This document shows positions 33,806 through 41,576 of a DNA stretch of 64,000 nt, piece by piece. Source of the stretch: Melghirimyces profundicolus (lineage in GTDB: Bacteria > Bacillota > Bacilli > Thermoactinomycetales > DSM-45169); the NCBI RefSeq assembly GCF_003054245.1, contig NZ_QBKR01000005.1, positions 115,761 to 179,760 of the forward strand, in the 5' to 3' direction. The position numbers were made by a program, and so were the translations under genes. How positions within the stretch are numbered: position 1 is the stretch's first letter; each line of letters opens with the position of its first letter. The notes below the pieces were generated by a model. The model was given only the letters and a program-made list of their open reading frames with translations. It was not told where the DNA came from and made no database searches.

Positions 33806-35242
33806 ATGGAACGATACGGTCTGTTTATCGATGGAGCGTGGAGACCTGCGGAAAACGGGGAAACTTACGAAGTACTCAATCCGGCGACGGGAAAGGTGGT
33901 CGGTCAATCGGCCGACGGTTCGGAAGCCGATGTGAAAAAAGCCGTGGAAGCGGCTCACCGGGCTTTTCCCGAATGGTCGGGAAAAACGGCGAGGGAACGC
34001 GCCGATATCCTCCGACGTGCCTATGATCAGATAGTGTCCCACAAGGAAGAACTGGCGAAAATCATGACTCTGGAACAAGGGAAGCCGCTGGCGGAATCCC
34101 GGGGAGAAGTTCAATATGCCGCGGATTTCGTTGAGTGGAGCGGGGAGGAAGCAAAAAGGATCTGCGGGGAAACGATTCCTGCTTCCACTCCGGACAAACG
34201 GATCTGGGTTCACAAACAACCGGTGGGAGTGGCGGCGGCCATCACCCCCTGGAACTTTCCGGCTTCGATGATCACCCGAAAAATTGCCCCGGCCCTTGCC
34301 GCCGGTTGCACCGTCGTGGTGAAACCGGCCCAACAGACCCCGCTCACTGCCTGTCGTTTGGTGGAGCTGTTTCATCAGGCCGGGGTGCCGGCCGGTGTCA
34401 TCAATCTGGTGACCGGGACGAATGCTTCCGCCATCGGGAATACTCTCCTCGAAGATGAACGGGTGCGCAAAATCAGTTTTACCGGTTCCACCGAGGTGGG
34501 GAAAATCCTGATGAAACAAGCGGCGGACACTGTCAAGAAAATCAGTCTCGAATTGGGGGGACACGCTCCCTTCCTGATCTTCGGTGATGCCGATCTGGAG
34601 CAGGCGGCGGATGAAGTCGTGGCCAACAAATTCCGAAACGCCGGTCAGACTTGTGTCTGCGCCAACCGGATTTACGTGCAGGAGGAAATCGCCGATCGCT
34701 TCTCGGAGATTCTGGCCGAAAAGACGAAAACATTGAAAATGGGAAACGGGATGGAAGAGGGCGTGAAAATCGGCCCCCTGATCGATGGGGATGCCGCCGC
34801 CAAAGTGGAACAACACGTGAAAGACGCGGTCGATAAAGGAGCGAAGGTCGTTGTGGGTGGACGGCGGATTTCGGAAGGCAACGTCCACTTTTTTGAACCG
34901 ACGGTGCTGACCGAAGTCAACGATGACATGCTCATTCTTGAGGAGGAAACCTTCGGCCCCGTGGCACCCGTTCAAACCTTCCGTACAGAAAAACAGGCGA
35001 TTGAAATGGCAAACAACAGCCGGTACGGATTGGCCGCTTACTTCTACACGAAGGATCTTTCCCGGGCCATCCGGGTCGCCGAAAAGCTGGAATTCGGCAT
35101 TGTCGGCGTGAACGATGGAGTCCCATCCACGGCACAGGCCCCCTTCGGCGGTTTTAAGGAGAGCGGTCTGGGACGTGAAGGGGGACGCTACGGAGTGGAA
35201 GAGTTTCTGGAAACCAAATACATTTCCATCGGGCTGAAATGA
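33806..35242 (+). CDS. gabD: Aldehyde dehydrogenase, probable succinate-semialdehyde dehydrogenase
   Basis: A 478-residue aldehyde dehydrogenase very close in pattern to Bacillus GabD. The general base Glu249 is in LELGGHAP, the catalytic thiol Cys283 in NAGQTCVCANR (with the adjacent Cys285 of the GabD group), PWNFP at 148-152, and a C-terminal FGGFKESGLGREGG. It would oxidise succinate semialdehyde to succinate with NAD(P). The ATG follows AAAGGAGTG. It lies inside the polysaccharide region, just after a mobile element, with no obvious metabolic link to it. Confidence 0.9.
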   Translation: MERYGLFIDGAWRPAENGETYEVLNPATGKVVGQSADGSEADVKKAVEAAHRAFPEWSGKTARERADILRRAYDQIVSHKEELAKIMTLEQGKPLAESRGEVQYAADFVEWSGEEAKRICGETIPASTPDKRIWVHKQPVGVAAAITPWNFPASMITRKIAPALAAGCTVVVKPAQQTPLTACRLVELFHQAGVPAGVINLVTGTNASAIGNTLLEDERVRKISFTGSTEVGKILMKQAADTVKKISLELGGHAPFLIFGDADLEQAADEVVANKFRNAGQTCVCANRIYVQEEIADRFSEILAEKTKTLKMGNGMEEGVKIGPLIDGDAAAKVEQHVKDAVDKGAKVVVGGRRISEGNVHFFEPTVLTEVNDDMLILEEETFGPVAPVQTFRTEKQAIEMANNSRYGLAAYFYTKDLSRAIRVAEKLEFGIVGVNDGVPSTAQAPFGGFKESGLGREGGRYGVEEFLETKYISIGLK

Positions 35243-35452
35243 CAAACGCCGTTTCGTCTGGAAAACCCCAGCGTTTTCCCTGGGTTGGATCTTTGGGTGT
35301 AATACCAAGTTTTGTCAGTTTATTTCCAATTAGCGGCAGAATGGAACATCAGGAAAGCAAATCCCGTTTTTGAGTTACGGGGCCCCGGGGGAACGGGGGG
35401 AACCCCGGTCCCGGGCGGAACCGGAGCGGGTGGAGAGAAGGAGTTTTAAGCC

Positions 35453-36370
35453 ATGAAAGTATTGGTTACCGGGGGAGCGGGGTTTATCGGCTCCCATATC
35501 GTGGATCTCCTGTTGCAAAAGGGTCATCGGCCGGTGGTGGTCGATAACCTTTCAACGGGCGAGGAAGAATATCTTCAAGGAGACATTCCGTTTTACCGGA
35601 TGAACGTGCAGGATGAGGAGATCATCCGTGTGTTTGAAAAAGAGCGTCCGGAGGCGGTGATCCATCAGGCCGCCCAATCCCAGGTACCCTGTTCCATCGA
35701 AGATCCGATTTGGGACGCGAAGACCAATATTCTGGGGACGATCCGGCTTCTGGAGGGGTGCCGGAAATACGGCGTCGGGAAGTTTATCTATGCCTCATCA
35801 GCAGCCGTTTACGGAAACCCGCAATATCTTCCCATCGATGAACAACATCCGGTTTCTCCCTTATCCCCTTACGGCATCTCCAAACTGACACCCGAGAGCT
35901 ACATCCGCACCTACGGTGAGCTGTACGGTCTATCCTACACCATCTTCCGTTATGCCAATGTGTACGGCATCCGCCAGGTTCCCCATGGAGAGGGAGCCGT
36001 CATCTCCATTTTCATCGACCGTCTTTTGCGGGGGGAGTCATTGACCATCTTCGGTGATGGGGAGCAGACCCGGGATTACATTTACGTGGAAGACATCGCC
36101 CGGGCCAACCTGGCTGCCTTGGAAAAAGGGGAGGGGCAGACGATGAACATCGGGACCGGGGTCAGCACTTCCCTCAATGACCTGGTGAAGATCCTGGAGG
36201 GGATCCGGGGTGAAAAAATCGATGTGGAGTATGGACCCGAACGGGCAGGGGATATTAAGCACAGTTATTTCTGCATTGACCGGGCCAAGGAGATATTGAA
36301 CTGGGCGCCGCGGACAGGACTTGAAGAAGGGTTGCGCCGGACATTGGAGCATTACGGCCGCAACCGATGA
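35453..36370 (+). CDS. NAD-dependent UDP-sugar 4-epimerase (GalE-like, extended SDR)
   Basis: A 305-residue extended short-chain dehydrogenase. The NAD motif GGAGFIG is at residues 7-13, the catalytic Tyr140 and Lys144 in SPYGISK, and FGDGEQTRDYIYVEDIARA is typical of UDP-glucose or UDP-GlcNAc 4-epimerases. It probably supplies a galacto-configured sugar for the polymer. The ATG is preceded by AAGGAG. The 210 bases before it contain a very GC-rich, self-complementary stretch (about 35381-35420) that may form a hairpin. Exact substrate is open. Confidence 0.88.
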   Translation: MKVLVTGGAGFIGSHIVDLLLQKGHRPVVVDNLSTGEEEYLQGDIPFYRMNVQDEEIIRVFEKERPEAVIHQAAQSQVPCSIEDPIWDAKTNILGTIRLLEGCRKYGVGKFIYASSAAVYGNPQYLPIDEQHPVSPLSPYGISKLTPESYIRTYGELYGLSYTIFRYANVYGIRQVPHGEGAVISIFIDRLLRGESLTIFGDGEQTRDYIYVEDIARANLAALEKGEGQTMNIGTGVSTSLNDLVKILEGIRGEKIDVEYGPERAGDIKHSYFCIDRAKEILNWAPRTGLEEGLRRTLEHYGRNR

Positions 36371-36413
36371 GCAAGTCCCCGGTGATGAAGGTGCAACGAC
36401 GGGTGAATGCGTT

Positions 36414-36441
36414 TGTAACATGATTGTAAAGTTCATGTAAA
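36414..36441 (+). promoter_or_regulatory. Three phased TGTWAH boxes (WalR/PhoP-like) upstream of the sugar transferase gene
   Basis: TGTAAC (36414), TGTAAA (36425) and TGTAAA (36436) are spaced exactly 11 bp apart, all matching TGTWAH-N5-TGTWAH. They end 17 bases upstream of a -35 element, where an OmpR-type activator could act. Read on the other strand the hexamers are TTTACA-like, as in PhoP boxes. Confidence 0.6.
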
Positions 36442-36458
36442 AGACATGCTCCGATCTA

Positions 36459-36487
36459 TTGTAAAAGCTGGGTATCTGCAGTATACT
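36459..36487 (+). promoter_or_regulatory. Sigma-A promoter of the sugar transferase gene
   Basis: TTGTAA at 36459-36464 and TATACT at 36482-36487 are separated by 17 bp. The predicted transcript has a leader of about 120 bases before the ATG at 36618, which includes another TTGTAAC at about 36554. Confidence 0.6.
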
Positions 36488-36617
36488 GTTTACCAGATCA
36501 AAACCCGTTCCGCTTCGGCGGAAACCGGGCGGACACGGAAAGAATGCAATGTTCTTGTAACATTTCATCCATAAAACCCTATCCATCGGAAATTATCACG
36601 GCAGGAGTGGTTTGCGG

Positions 36618-37265
36618 ATGCGTTCCAAAGCGGCGGCTTACGAAAGAGAGTCTCAGGCGCGGACCGAGGGTTCGCAATATATGGCCGGTTTCTACCCCGT
36701 TTTCAAAAGGGGGTTTGAAGTGGTCTTTTCCATCGCCCTCCTCATTTTTATTCTTCCGGTCCTGGTGCTGACTGCGATTGCAATCAAATTGGAATCCAAG
36801 GGTCCCGTTTTCTACACTCAGGAGCGGGTGGGCTTAAACGGCCGGCGCTTTCATGTGATTAAACTCCGTTCCATGCGTATGGATGCCGAGAAGAACGGGC
36901 CGCAGTGGGCTTCCAGACATGACCCGCGGGTGACCCGTGTCGGGAAGTTCATCCGCAAAACCCGAATTGATGAAGTTCCCCAATTGATCAACGTGATTAA
37001 GGGAGACATGAGTCTGATCGGCCCGCGGCCCGAACGGTATGTATTCACCGAAAAATTCGCGAAGGAAATTCCCGGTTTTAAACAGCGGTTGATGGTGAAA
37101 CCCGGCCTGACCGGTTGGGCGCAGGTGAACGGAGGTTACGATGCCACTCCTTATGAAAAATTCAGGATGGATATGTACTACATTCAACGTCAATCCCCCG
37201 CTCTGGACCTGAAGATCCTGATGAGAACGGTGTGGGTGGTTCTTTCAGGAGACGGGGCCCGATAA
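36618..37265 (+). CDS. Initiating sugar-1-phosphate transferase (TuaA-like)
   Basis: A 215-residue bacterial sugar transferase (PF02397) that moves a sugar-1-phosphate from a UDP-sugar to undecaprenyl phosphate, the first membrane step of polymer synthesis. One hydrophobic helix (about residues 34-56) precedes the catalytic region with KLESKGPVFYTQERVG, KLRSMRMDAE and DEVPQLINVIKGDMSLIGPR. It lacks the extra N-terminal helices of WbaP-type enzymes and is closest in layout to TuaA/EpsL. The ATG at 36618 is eight bases from GCAGGAG. It has its own promoter and phased regulatory boxes. Confidence 0.9.
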   Translation: MRSKAAAYERESQARTEGSQYMAGFYPVFKRGFEVVFSIALLIFILPVLVLTAIAIKLESKGPVFYTQERVGLNGRRFHVIKLRSMRMDAEKNGPQWASRHDPRVTRVGKFIRKTRIDEVPQLINVIKGDMSLIGPRPERYVFTEKFAKEIPGFKQRLMVKPGLTGWAQVNGGYDATPYEKFRMDMYYIQRQSPALDLKILMRTVWVVLSGDGAR

Positions 37266-37274
37266 AAAATGAAA

Positions 37275-37310
37275 TAAAAAAGGGTTGCCCCTCGGAGGCA
37301 ATCCTTTTTT
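37275..37310 (+). terminator. Terminator of the sugar transferase gene
   Basis: AAAAAAGG-g-TTGCC pairs with GGCAA-t-CCTTTTTT around a short loop, about ten bases after the stop codon. Its ends carry A and T runs, so it may work on both strands. Confidence 0.85.
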
Positions 37311-37396
37311 GCAAGTTCTATCTCAAAAAACACAGTGGTCGTTTCAGCGATTTTTTGAGGCACGATTGAACCCCGGGTTCTCCGATGGGGGCATCA

Positions 37397-37507
37397 TCAG
37401 AACATCAAACGCAGGGAAAGATAAAAGAGAAGCCATAAAGGAACGCTTAAAAATGCTGCGTTGAAAATGCCCAACCAAAAAGCTTTACCTGCAACCGGGT
37501 AGTTCAT
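37397..37507 (-). CDS. Small membrane protein (36 aa), unknown function
   Basis: The ATG at 37507 (complement) follows a strong TGGAGGTG site. The 36-residue product has a short polar start (MNYPVAGKAFW) and one long hydrophobic helix ending in LRLMF. A CTCAAAAAA/TTTTTTGAG inverted repeat at about 37322-37360 lies downstream and could terminate its transcript. Upstream is a TATACT -10 and a phased WalR/PhoP-like box pair. I do not recognise the family. Good translation and promoter signals support a real gene. Confidence 0.6.
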   Translation of the reverse strand: MNYPVAGKAFWLGIFNAAFLSVPLWLLFYLSLRLMF

Positions 37508-37541
37508 TCGGGGCACCTCCAAGTACCTCTTCTTGATTATT

Positions 37542-37601
37542 AGTATAAGACATTCACGCCGGGAATAGTGGGTTTCCCGCCAATTGTAAAGGAAATGTAA
37601 T
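37542..37601 (-). promoter_or_regulatory. Promoter and phased box pair for the small membrane protein
   Basis: On the complement strand a TATACT -10 lies at 37547-37542 with a weak -35. Upstream, at 37601-37585, sits ATTACA-N5-TTTACA, which is TGTAAA-N5-TGTAAT on the plus strand and an exact fit to TGTWAH-N5-TGTWAH. The poor -35 next to an activator-type box suggests regulated expression. Confidence 0.45.
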
Positions 37602-37682
37602 GTCCGGATAAATCTTTGCCATCTATTTCGCCTTTTTTTTTTGGGATGACTCCCACGGTCACCCTTAGGAATAATATTCCGG

Positions 37683-37711
37683 TTGACCATGGGAGGGAAC
37701 CGTGCTACCAT
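37683..37711 (+). promoter_or_regulatory. Promoter of the metNPQ riboswitch transcript
   Basis: TTGACC (37683-37688) and TACCAT (37706-37711) are 17 bp apart, with a TGn extension (TGC) before the -10. A perfect palindrome, GGAATA-A-TATTCC, ends just upstream of the -35 at 37668-37680 and could be a second control site. Confidence 0.65.
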
Positions 37712-37740
37712 CTGATTTGGACATTTGAATACTTTGCTTT

Positions 37741-37850
37741 TCTCTTATCAAGAGCGGCTGAGGGACTGGCCCGATGAAAGCCCGGCAACCGACCGTCTTC
37801 AGGTTAAGGTGCCAATTCCTGCAGGACTTTTGTCCTGACAGATGAGAGAA
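37741..37850 (+). promoter_or_regulatory. SAM-I (S-box) riboswitch
   Basis: The conserved S-box core is present: CTTATCAAGAGCGGCTGAGG, then GGACTGGCCCGATG, CCCGGCAACC, AAGGTGCCAATTCCTGCAG and GACAGATGAGAG. One extra A is seen in the GATGAAAGCCC region. It precedes the methionine transporter genes metNPQ, so binding of S-adenosylmethionine should favour the downstream terminator and shut the operon off. Confidence 0.97.
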
Positions 37851-37876
37851 AGGATCGCCAACCTGGAAGAAGAACG

Positions 37877-37912
37877 GTCCTTTCTGCATTGGTGGAAAGG
37901 ACTTTTTATTTT
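37877..37912 (+). terminator. Riboswitch expression-platform terminator
   Basis: GTCCTTTC (37877-37884) pairs with GAAAGGAC (37895-37902) and is followed by TTTTTATTTTG. It lies between the S-box aptamer and the metN start. Confidence 0.9.
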
Positions 37913-37933
37913 GTTTGTGGATGGTGAACCATT

Positions 37934-38917
37934 GTGATTCAGTTGAAGGATATAGGAAAAACATATCCTCCGAGGCAAGGTTTCGATGGAGTCACCGCCC
38001 TGGAAGGGGTGAACTTGACCATCGAAAAGGGAGATATATTCGGGATTATCGGACGAAGCGGAGCGGGGAAAAGCACGCTGCTTCGATTGGTCAACGGATT
38101 GGAATCACCCACATCCGGTCAGGTGTGGGTGGACGGGGAGGAGATCACCCGACTGGAAGAGAGGGATCTGCGCTTCGCCCGGCAGAAAATCGGAATGATC
38201 TTTCAACACTTCAATCTGCTCTGGTCGCGCACCGTTTGGGAGAACGTGGCCTTCCCTCTGGAAGTGGCCGGAAAATCCAAAACGGAAATCAAGCGGAAGG
38301 TGGATGGACTTTTGGAACGGGTCGGTTTGACGGACCGGGCCAACGCGTATCCCTCCCAGCTTTCCGGCGGCCAAAAACAGCGGGTGGGAATCGCCAGGGC
38401 CCTGGCCAATGACCCCAAGGTTCTGCTTTGCGATGAAGCAACCTCTGCACTTGACCCGGAGACCACCACTTCCATCCTGAAATTGCTGAAGGAAATCAAC
38501 CGGGAGACCGGGATCACGCTCCTTCTGATCACTCATGAGATGAGCGTGGTTCGCTCGATATGCCATCGAGTGGCAGTGATGGAAGAAGGACGTGTCATCG
38601 AAAAGGGAACCGTGAAAGAGGTGTTCCGCAACCCGGTCCATCCTCTTACCCGACAACTCGTGCATCAGACGGAAGAGGAAGGAGAAGGGAAAGGGTTGCG
38701 CATCCGTTGTGAAGCGGGCAATTTCCCCGCGTTGTGGCATTCGCTTCGGCAGGCCGTTGCAGGAAGACAGGTGACGGTCCGGGTACTCGAAGGCGAACTC
38801 AACGAAGACGGAGGGATTGTTTTGGTGCTTGAAGGTGACTTGGAACAAGCGGAGAAGGCCCTCCGTGAAGCGGCCCCTGATTGGGTCGAAGAAGGGGGGA
38901 TCTCCCTTGTTCCATGA
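37934..38917 (+). CDS. metN: Methionine ABC transporter ATP-binding protein
   Basis: A 327-residue ABC ATPase energising D/L-methionine uptake. The Walker A motif is GRSGAGKST, the signature [15 protein letters not shown], and the Walker [14 protein letters not shown]. The C-terminal part (about 245-327) corresponds to the NIL regulatory domain that senses methionine in MetN. The GTG at 37934 is used; the site upstream is weak (GGATGGTGA). The gene overlaps metP by 11 bases, and the S-box leader controls it. Confidence 0.95.
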   Translation: MIQLKDIGKTYPPRQGFDGVTALEGVNLTIEKGDIFGIIGRSGAGKSTLLRLVNGLESPTSGQVWVDGEEITRLEERDLRFARQKIGMIFQHFNLLWSRTVWENVAFPLEVAGKSKTEIKRKVDGLLERVGLTDRANAYPSQLSGGQKQRVGIARALANDPKVLLCDEATSALDPETTTSILKLLKEINRETGITLLLITHEMSVVRSICHRVAVMEEGRVIEKGTVKEVFRNPVHPLTRQLVHQTEEEGEGKGLRIRCEAGNFPALWHSLRQAVAGRQVTVRVLEGELNEDGGIVLVLEGDLEQAEKALREAAPDWVEEGGISLVP

Positions 38918-39563
38918 GGTGGATTGGGCTGCGGTATGGAAGGCTGCGGGAGAGACGGCTTACATGGTGGGAATCTCCACGTTCTTCACGGCCCTTTTCG
39001 GGATTCCGTTGGGAATCCTGCTCGTGATCACGGACCGTGGCCACATCCGGGAGATGCCTTGGGTACAAAAACTCGTCGCCGCCGTGGTCAATTTTTTCCG
39101 GGCGGTGCCCTTCATTGTGTTGGTCCTGTTTTTGTTCCCGCTTGCCGAATGGCTGGTGGGAACCAGCTTGGGGCCGACAGCGGCCACCATTCCCCTGATT
39201 GCCGGGGCGGCTCCCTTCTATGCCCGGATCGTGGAAACCGCGCTGAGGGAAGTGGATAAAGGCGTTGTGGAAGCGGCCCGCTCCATGGGGAGTACGCGCT
39301 TTCAGGTGGTGACCAAGGTGTTGCTCCCGGAAGCCACCCCGGCACTGGTTTCCGGGCTGACAGTGACCTGCGTCACCCTGATCAGCTTTTCTGCCATGGC
39401 CGGTGTGGTGGGCGGGGGCGGTCTCGGAGACGCCGCCTTCCGGTTCGGGTTCCAGTCATTCAATGACGGGATGCTGGTTGTCTGCGGATTCCTCCTGGTC
39501 GTCATGGTCCAACTGGTTCAGTGGATCGGCGACTGGGTTTCAAGACAGTTGGATAAACGCTGA
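38907..39563 (+). CDS. metP: Methionine ABC transporter permease
   Basis: A 218-residue MetI-type permease with five hydrophobic helices. The EAA loop [20 protein letters not shown], which docks on MetN, is clear, and [20 protein letters not shown] is typical of the family. The TTG at 38907 with AAGGGGGGA upstream gives the normal length; an extension from 38817 lies inside metN and is not real. metQ follows after 26 bases. Confidence 0.94.
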   Translation: MFHEVDWAAVWKAAGETAYMVGISTFFTALFGIPLGILLVITDRGHIREMPWVQKLVAAVVNFFRAVPFIVLVLFLFPLAEWLVGTSLGPTAATIPLIAGAAPFYARIVETALREVDKGVVEAARSMGSTRFQVVTKVLLPEATPALVSGLTVTCVTLISFSAMAGVVGGGGLGDAAFRFGFQSFNDGMLVVCGFLLVVMVQLVQWIGDWVSRQLDKR

Positions 39564-39589
39564 GTGACGATAAAGGAGAGGAAGTCCAT

Positions 39590-40384
39590 ATGTGGAAAAG
39601 AATCAGTCTGATCATCTTGGCCTTCTCACTGGCCGCGGCACTGGCCGGCTGCGGAGCGGGGGGAGACGAGCAAACACTGAAAGTGGGCGCGACCCAGGTT
39701 CCCCACGCTGAAATTCTGGAACAAGTGAAGCCTGATTTGGAGAAAAAAGGGATCCACCTGGAAGTGAAAGTGTTCCAGGATTATGTGACACCCAACAAAG
39801 CAGTGGAAGAAGGTCAGTTGGACGCCAACTTTTTTCAGCACGTTCCCTGGATGAAGACAACCAACAAAGAACGGGGCTGGCACCTGAAAAAAGTGACGGG
39901 GGTTCATATCGAACCCATGGGGGCTTATTCCGAAAAAATCGATAAGGTATCCGAACTGAAAAAAGGTGCCACCGTGGCGCTTCCCAATGCCACCAGTGAA
40001 ATGACCCGCGTTTTGCTCCTGTTGGACAAAGAGGGATTGATCAAGCTGAATAACCGCAACGGGGAGAAGACGCTGAAGGATATCGAGAAAAACCCCAAAA
40101 ACCTGAAATTCAAACCGCTGGAAGCAGCGGCGCTTCCCAGGTTTCTCGATCAGGTCGACCTGGCGGTGATCAACACCAACTATGCTCTCCAGGCGAAGTT
40201 GAATCCGAAAAAAGATGCTTTGTTCCTGGAAGGGAAGGATTCCCCCTACGTGAACGTGTTGGCCGTCAAAGAAGGGAATGAGAACAAGAAAGCTGTGAAA
40301 GAGTTGGCCAAGGCGCTTCACTCCCCGAAAGTGAAAAAATTCATCGAGAAAAAATACAAAGGTGCGGTCGTTCCGGCTTTCTGA
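39590..40384 (+). CDS. metQ: Methionine-binding lipoprotein
   Basis: A 264-residue substrate-binding lipoprotein (NlpA family). The signal peptide ends in the lipobox ALAGC with Cys21 as the lipidation site. The mature part contains LKVGATQVPHAEILEQVKPD and the ligand-binding DANFFQHVPWM, followed by AVINTNYAL. Its job is to deliver methionine to MetP/MetN at the outer face of the membrane. ATG 39590 follows AAAGGAGAGG. A very strong terminator ends the operon. Confidence 0.95.
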   Translation: MWKRISLIILAFSLAAALAGCGAGGDEQTLKVGATQVPHAEILEQVKPDLEKKGIHLEVKVFQDYVTPNKAVEEGQLDANFFQHVPWMKTTNKERGWHLKKVTGVHIEPMGAYSEKIDKVSELKKGATVALPNATSEMTRVLLLLDKEGLIKLNNRNGEKTLKDIEKNPKNLKFKPLEAAALPRFLDQVDLAVINTNYALQAKLNPKKDALFLEGKDSPYVNVLAVKEGNENKKAVKELAKALHSPKVKKFIEKKYKGAVVPAF

Positions 40385-40410
40385 TGAGTGGAGAGGCCGG
40401 ATTCACCCAA

Positions 40411-40447
40411 AAGCCCCTGCGCGTCTGAGACGCGCAGGGGCTTTTTT
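40411..40447 (+). terminator. Terminator of the metNPQ operon
   Basis: A 15-bp perfect stem (AAGCCCCTGCGCGTC and complement) closes a three-base TGA loop and is followed by a T-run. The MITE-like copy 3 begins just seven bases after it. Confidence 0.93.
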
Positions 40448-40453
40448 GAGTGA

Positions 40454-40932
40454 TTAAAAGCGTGTTCGTGTCGAGAAAAGGGGAAGCGTTTGCCCAAAAT
40501 GACAACTTTGCTGTCCTGCCCGGCGGAGAATCATCCTGCAGGGGCGTTCACATCTCTGCAGGACATAGCGAGACCGGGGAGCAAGCGACCCAGGCGAGAC
40601 TTGTGCTCTGTGAGTGCATAGCGAGACCGGGGAGCAAGCGACCCAGGCGAGACTTGTGCTCTGTGAGTGCATAGCGAGACCGGGGAGCGAGCCAGGCGAG
40701 ACTTGTGCTCTGTGAGTGCATAGCGAGACCGGGGAGCAAGCGACCCAGGCGAGACTTGTGCTCTGTGAGTACATAGCGAGACCGGGGAGCAAGCGACCCA
40801 GGCGAGACTTGTGCTCTGTGAGTGCATGGCGAGACCGGGGAGCAAGCGACCCAGGCGAGACTTGTGCTCTGTGAGTGCAGCCGGAGCGGCTTTGGGTAAA
40901 TGCTGCCGCTCACTTTTTCACAACGCTGTTAA
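40454..40932 (+). mobile_element. MITE-like element, copy 3 (TTAA target duplication)
   Basis: The core 40458-40928 is flanked by TTAA on both sides. The right end is TCACAACGCTG, one mismatch from the family end; the left end starts AAGCG but appears to have lost about eleven bases before TGTTCG. Between them lie the conserved GAGAAAAGGGGAAGCG, CTTTGCTGTCCTGCCCGG, a tandem array of six units, and the right-end hairpin GAGCGGC/GCCGCTC with ACTTTTTC. The right TTAA overlaps the stop codon of the convergent yvyE gene. Confidence 0.82.
40564..40877 (+). repeat. Tandem array of six 53-bp units inside element copy 3
   Basis: Units begin CATAGCGAGACCGGGG at 40564, 40617, 40670, 40719, 40772 and 40825 and run without spacers. 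The third unit is 4 bp shorter (GCGAGCCAGG). Each unit can form two hairpins: CC-GGG...CCC-a-GG and TGYRCTC-TGT-GAGTGCA. Units are nearly identical, with single changes such as GTACATAG and GCATGGCG in the last two. The array is not a CRISPR, since there are no unique spacers. Confidence 0.93.
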
Positions 40933-41576
40933 GGGGTGGACCGGAGCCGGGGGCGGTGTTCCGTTCTTCCCGGCTCAATCTCCCCCCGGCCGCCGGTGAT
41001 CTCCGCCACCATTTGGCGGATGGCGGATTCATCCCCCACGGGAACCCAGACCGTCCATTGAACCCGGTCGGTAAAAACGGGAGGCTCCCAATCATAGTCC
41101 GTTAACCGGAGTTCATGTTCCACTTTTCCCATTGCGGGATAATCCACGGTGATTTTCAACGCCCGGTGAAGCGTCCAGTGGAGGATTCCGGCCTCATCCA
41201 GTCCCGCCGCGGCGGATTGGCTGTAGGCGCGGACCAAGCCGCCGGCTCCCAGCTTGATTCCCCCGAAGTAACGGGTCACCACCACCGCAGTATTGACCAG
41301 TTCCCGTTGGTTGATCACTTCGAGGATGGGGCGTCCCGCGGTGCCGGCGGGCTCCCCGTCGTCCGACGATTTCTGCACCATCGATCCGTCCAGAACCACA
41401 TAAGCGTGACAGTTGTGGGTGGCGTCCCAGTTTTGCCGGGAGATTTTCCGGATGAAAGAGGTGGCTTCTTCTTCTGTTTCGACACGGTCGACATAAGTGA
41501 TAAACCGCGATTTTTTGATCAAAATTTCCTTCTCCCCGTATCCTTTGACGGTGGAATAAGCGGATGGCCGCTTCAC
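40929..41576 (-). CDS. yvyE: YvyE/YigZ (IMPACT) family protein
   Basis: A 215-residue protein of the UPF0029/IMPACT family. The N-terminal domain (about 1-125) contains IKKSRFITYVDRVETEEEA, then NCHAYVVL, SDDGEPAGTAGRPILEVI and VVVTRYFGGIKLGAGGLVRAY, all family hallmarks; the C-terminal ferredoxin-like domain follows. Homologues are implicated in translation-related or stress functions, but the biochemical role is unsettled. Start is GTG at 41576 (complement). Its TAA stop is formed within the TTAA duplicated by the neighbouring mobile element. Confidence 0.9.
   Translation of the reverse strand: MKRPSAYSTVKGYGEKEILIKKSRFITYVDRVETEEEATSFIRKISRQNWDATHNCHAYVVLDGSMVQKSSDDGEPAGTAGRPILEVINQRELVNTAVVVTRYFGGIKLGAGGLVRAYSQSAAAGLDEAGILHWTLHRALKITVDYPAMGKVEHELRLTDYDWEPPVFTDRVQWTVWVPVGDESAIRQMVAEITGGRGEIEPGRTEHRPRLRSTP

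Noticed and set aside
40564..40877. Possible CRISPR array (also at 59163-59520)
   Set aside because: Units of 53-54 bp follow each other without unique spacers, and no cas genes are present. These are plain tandem repeats.
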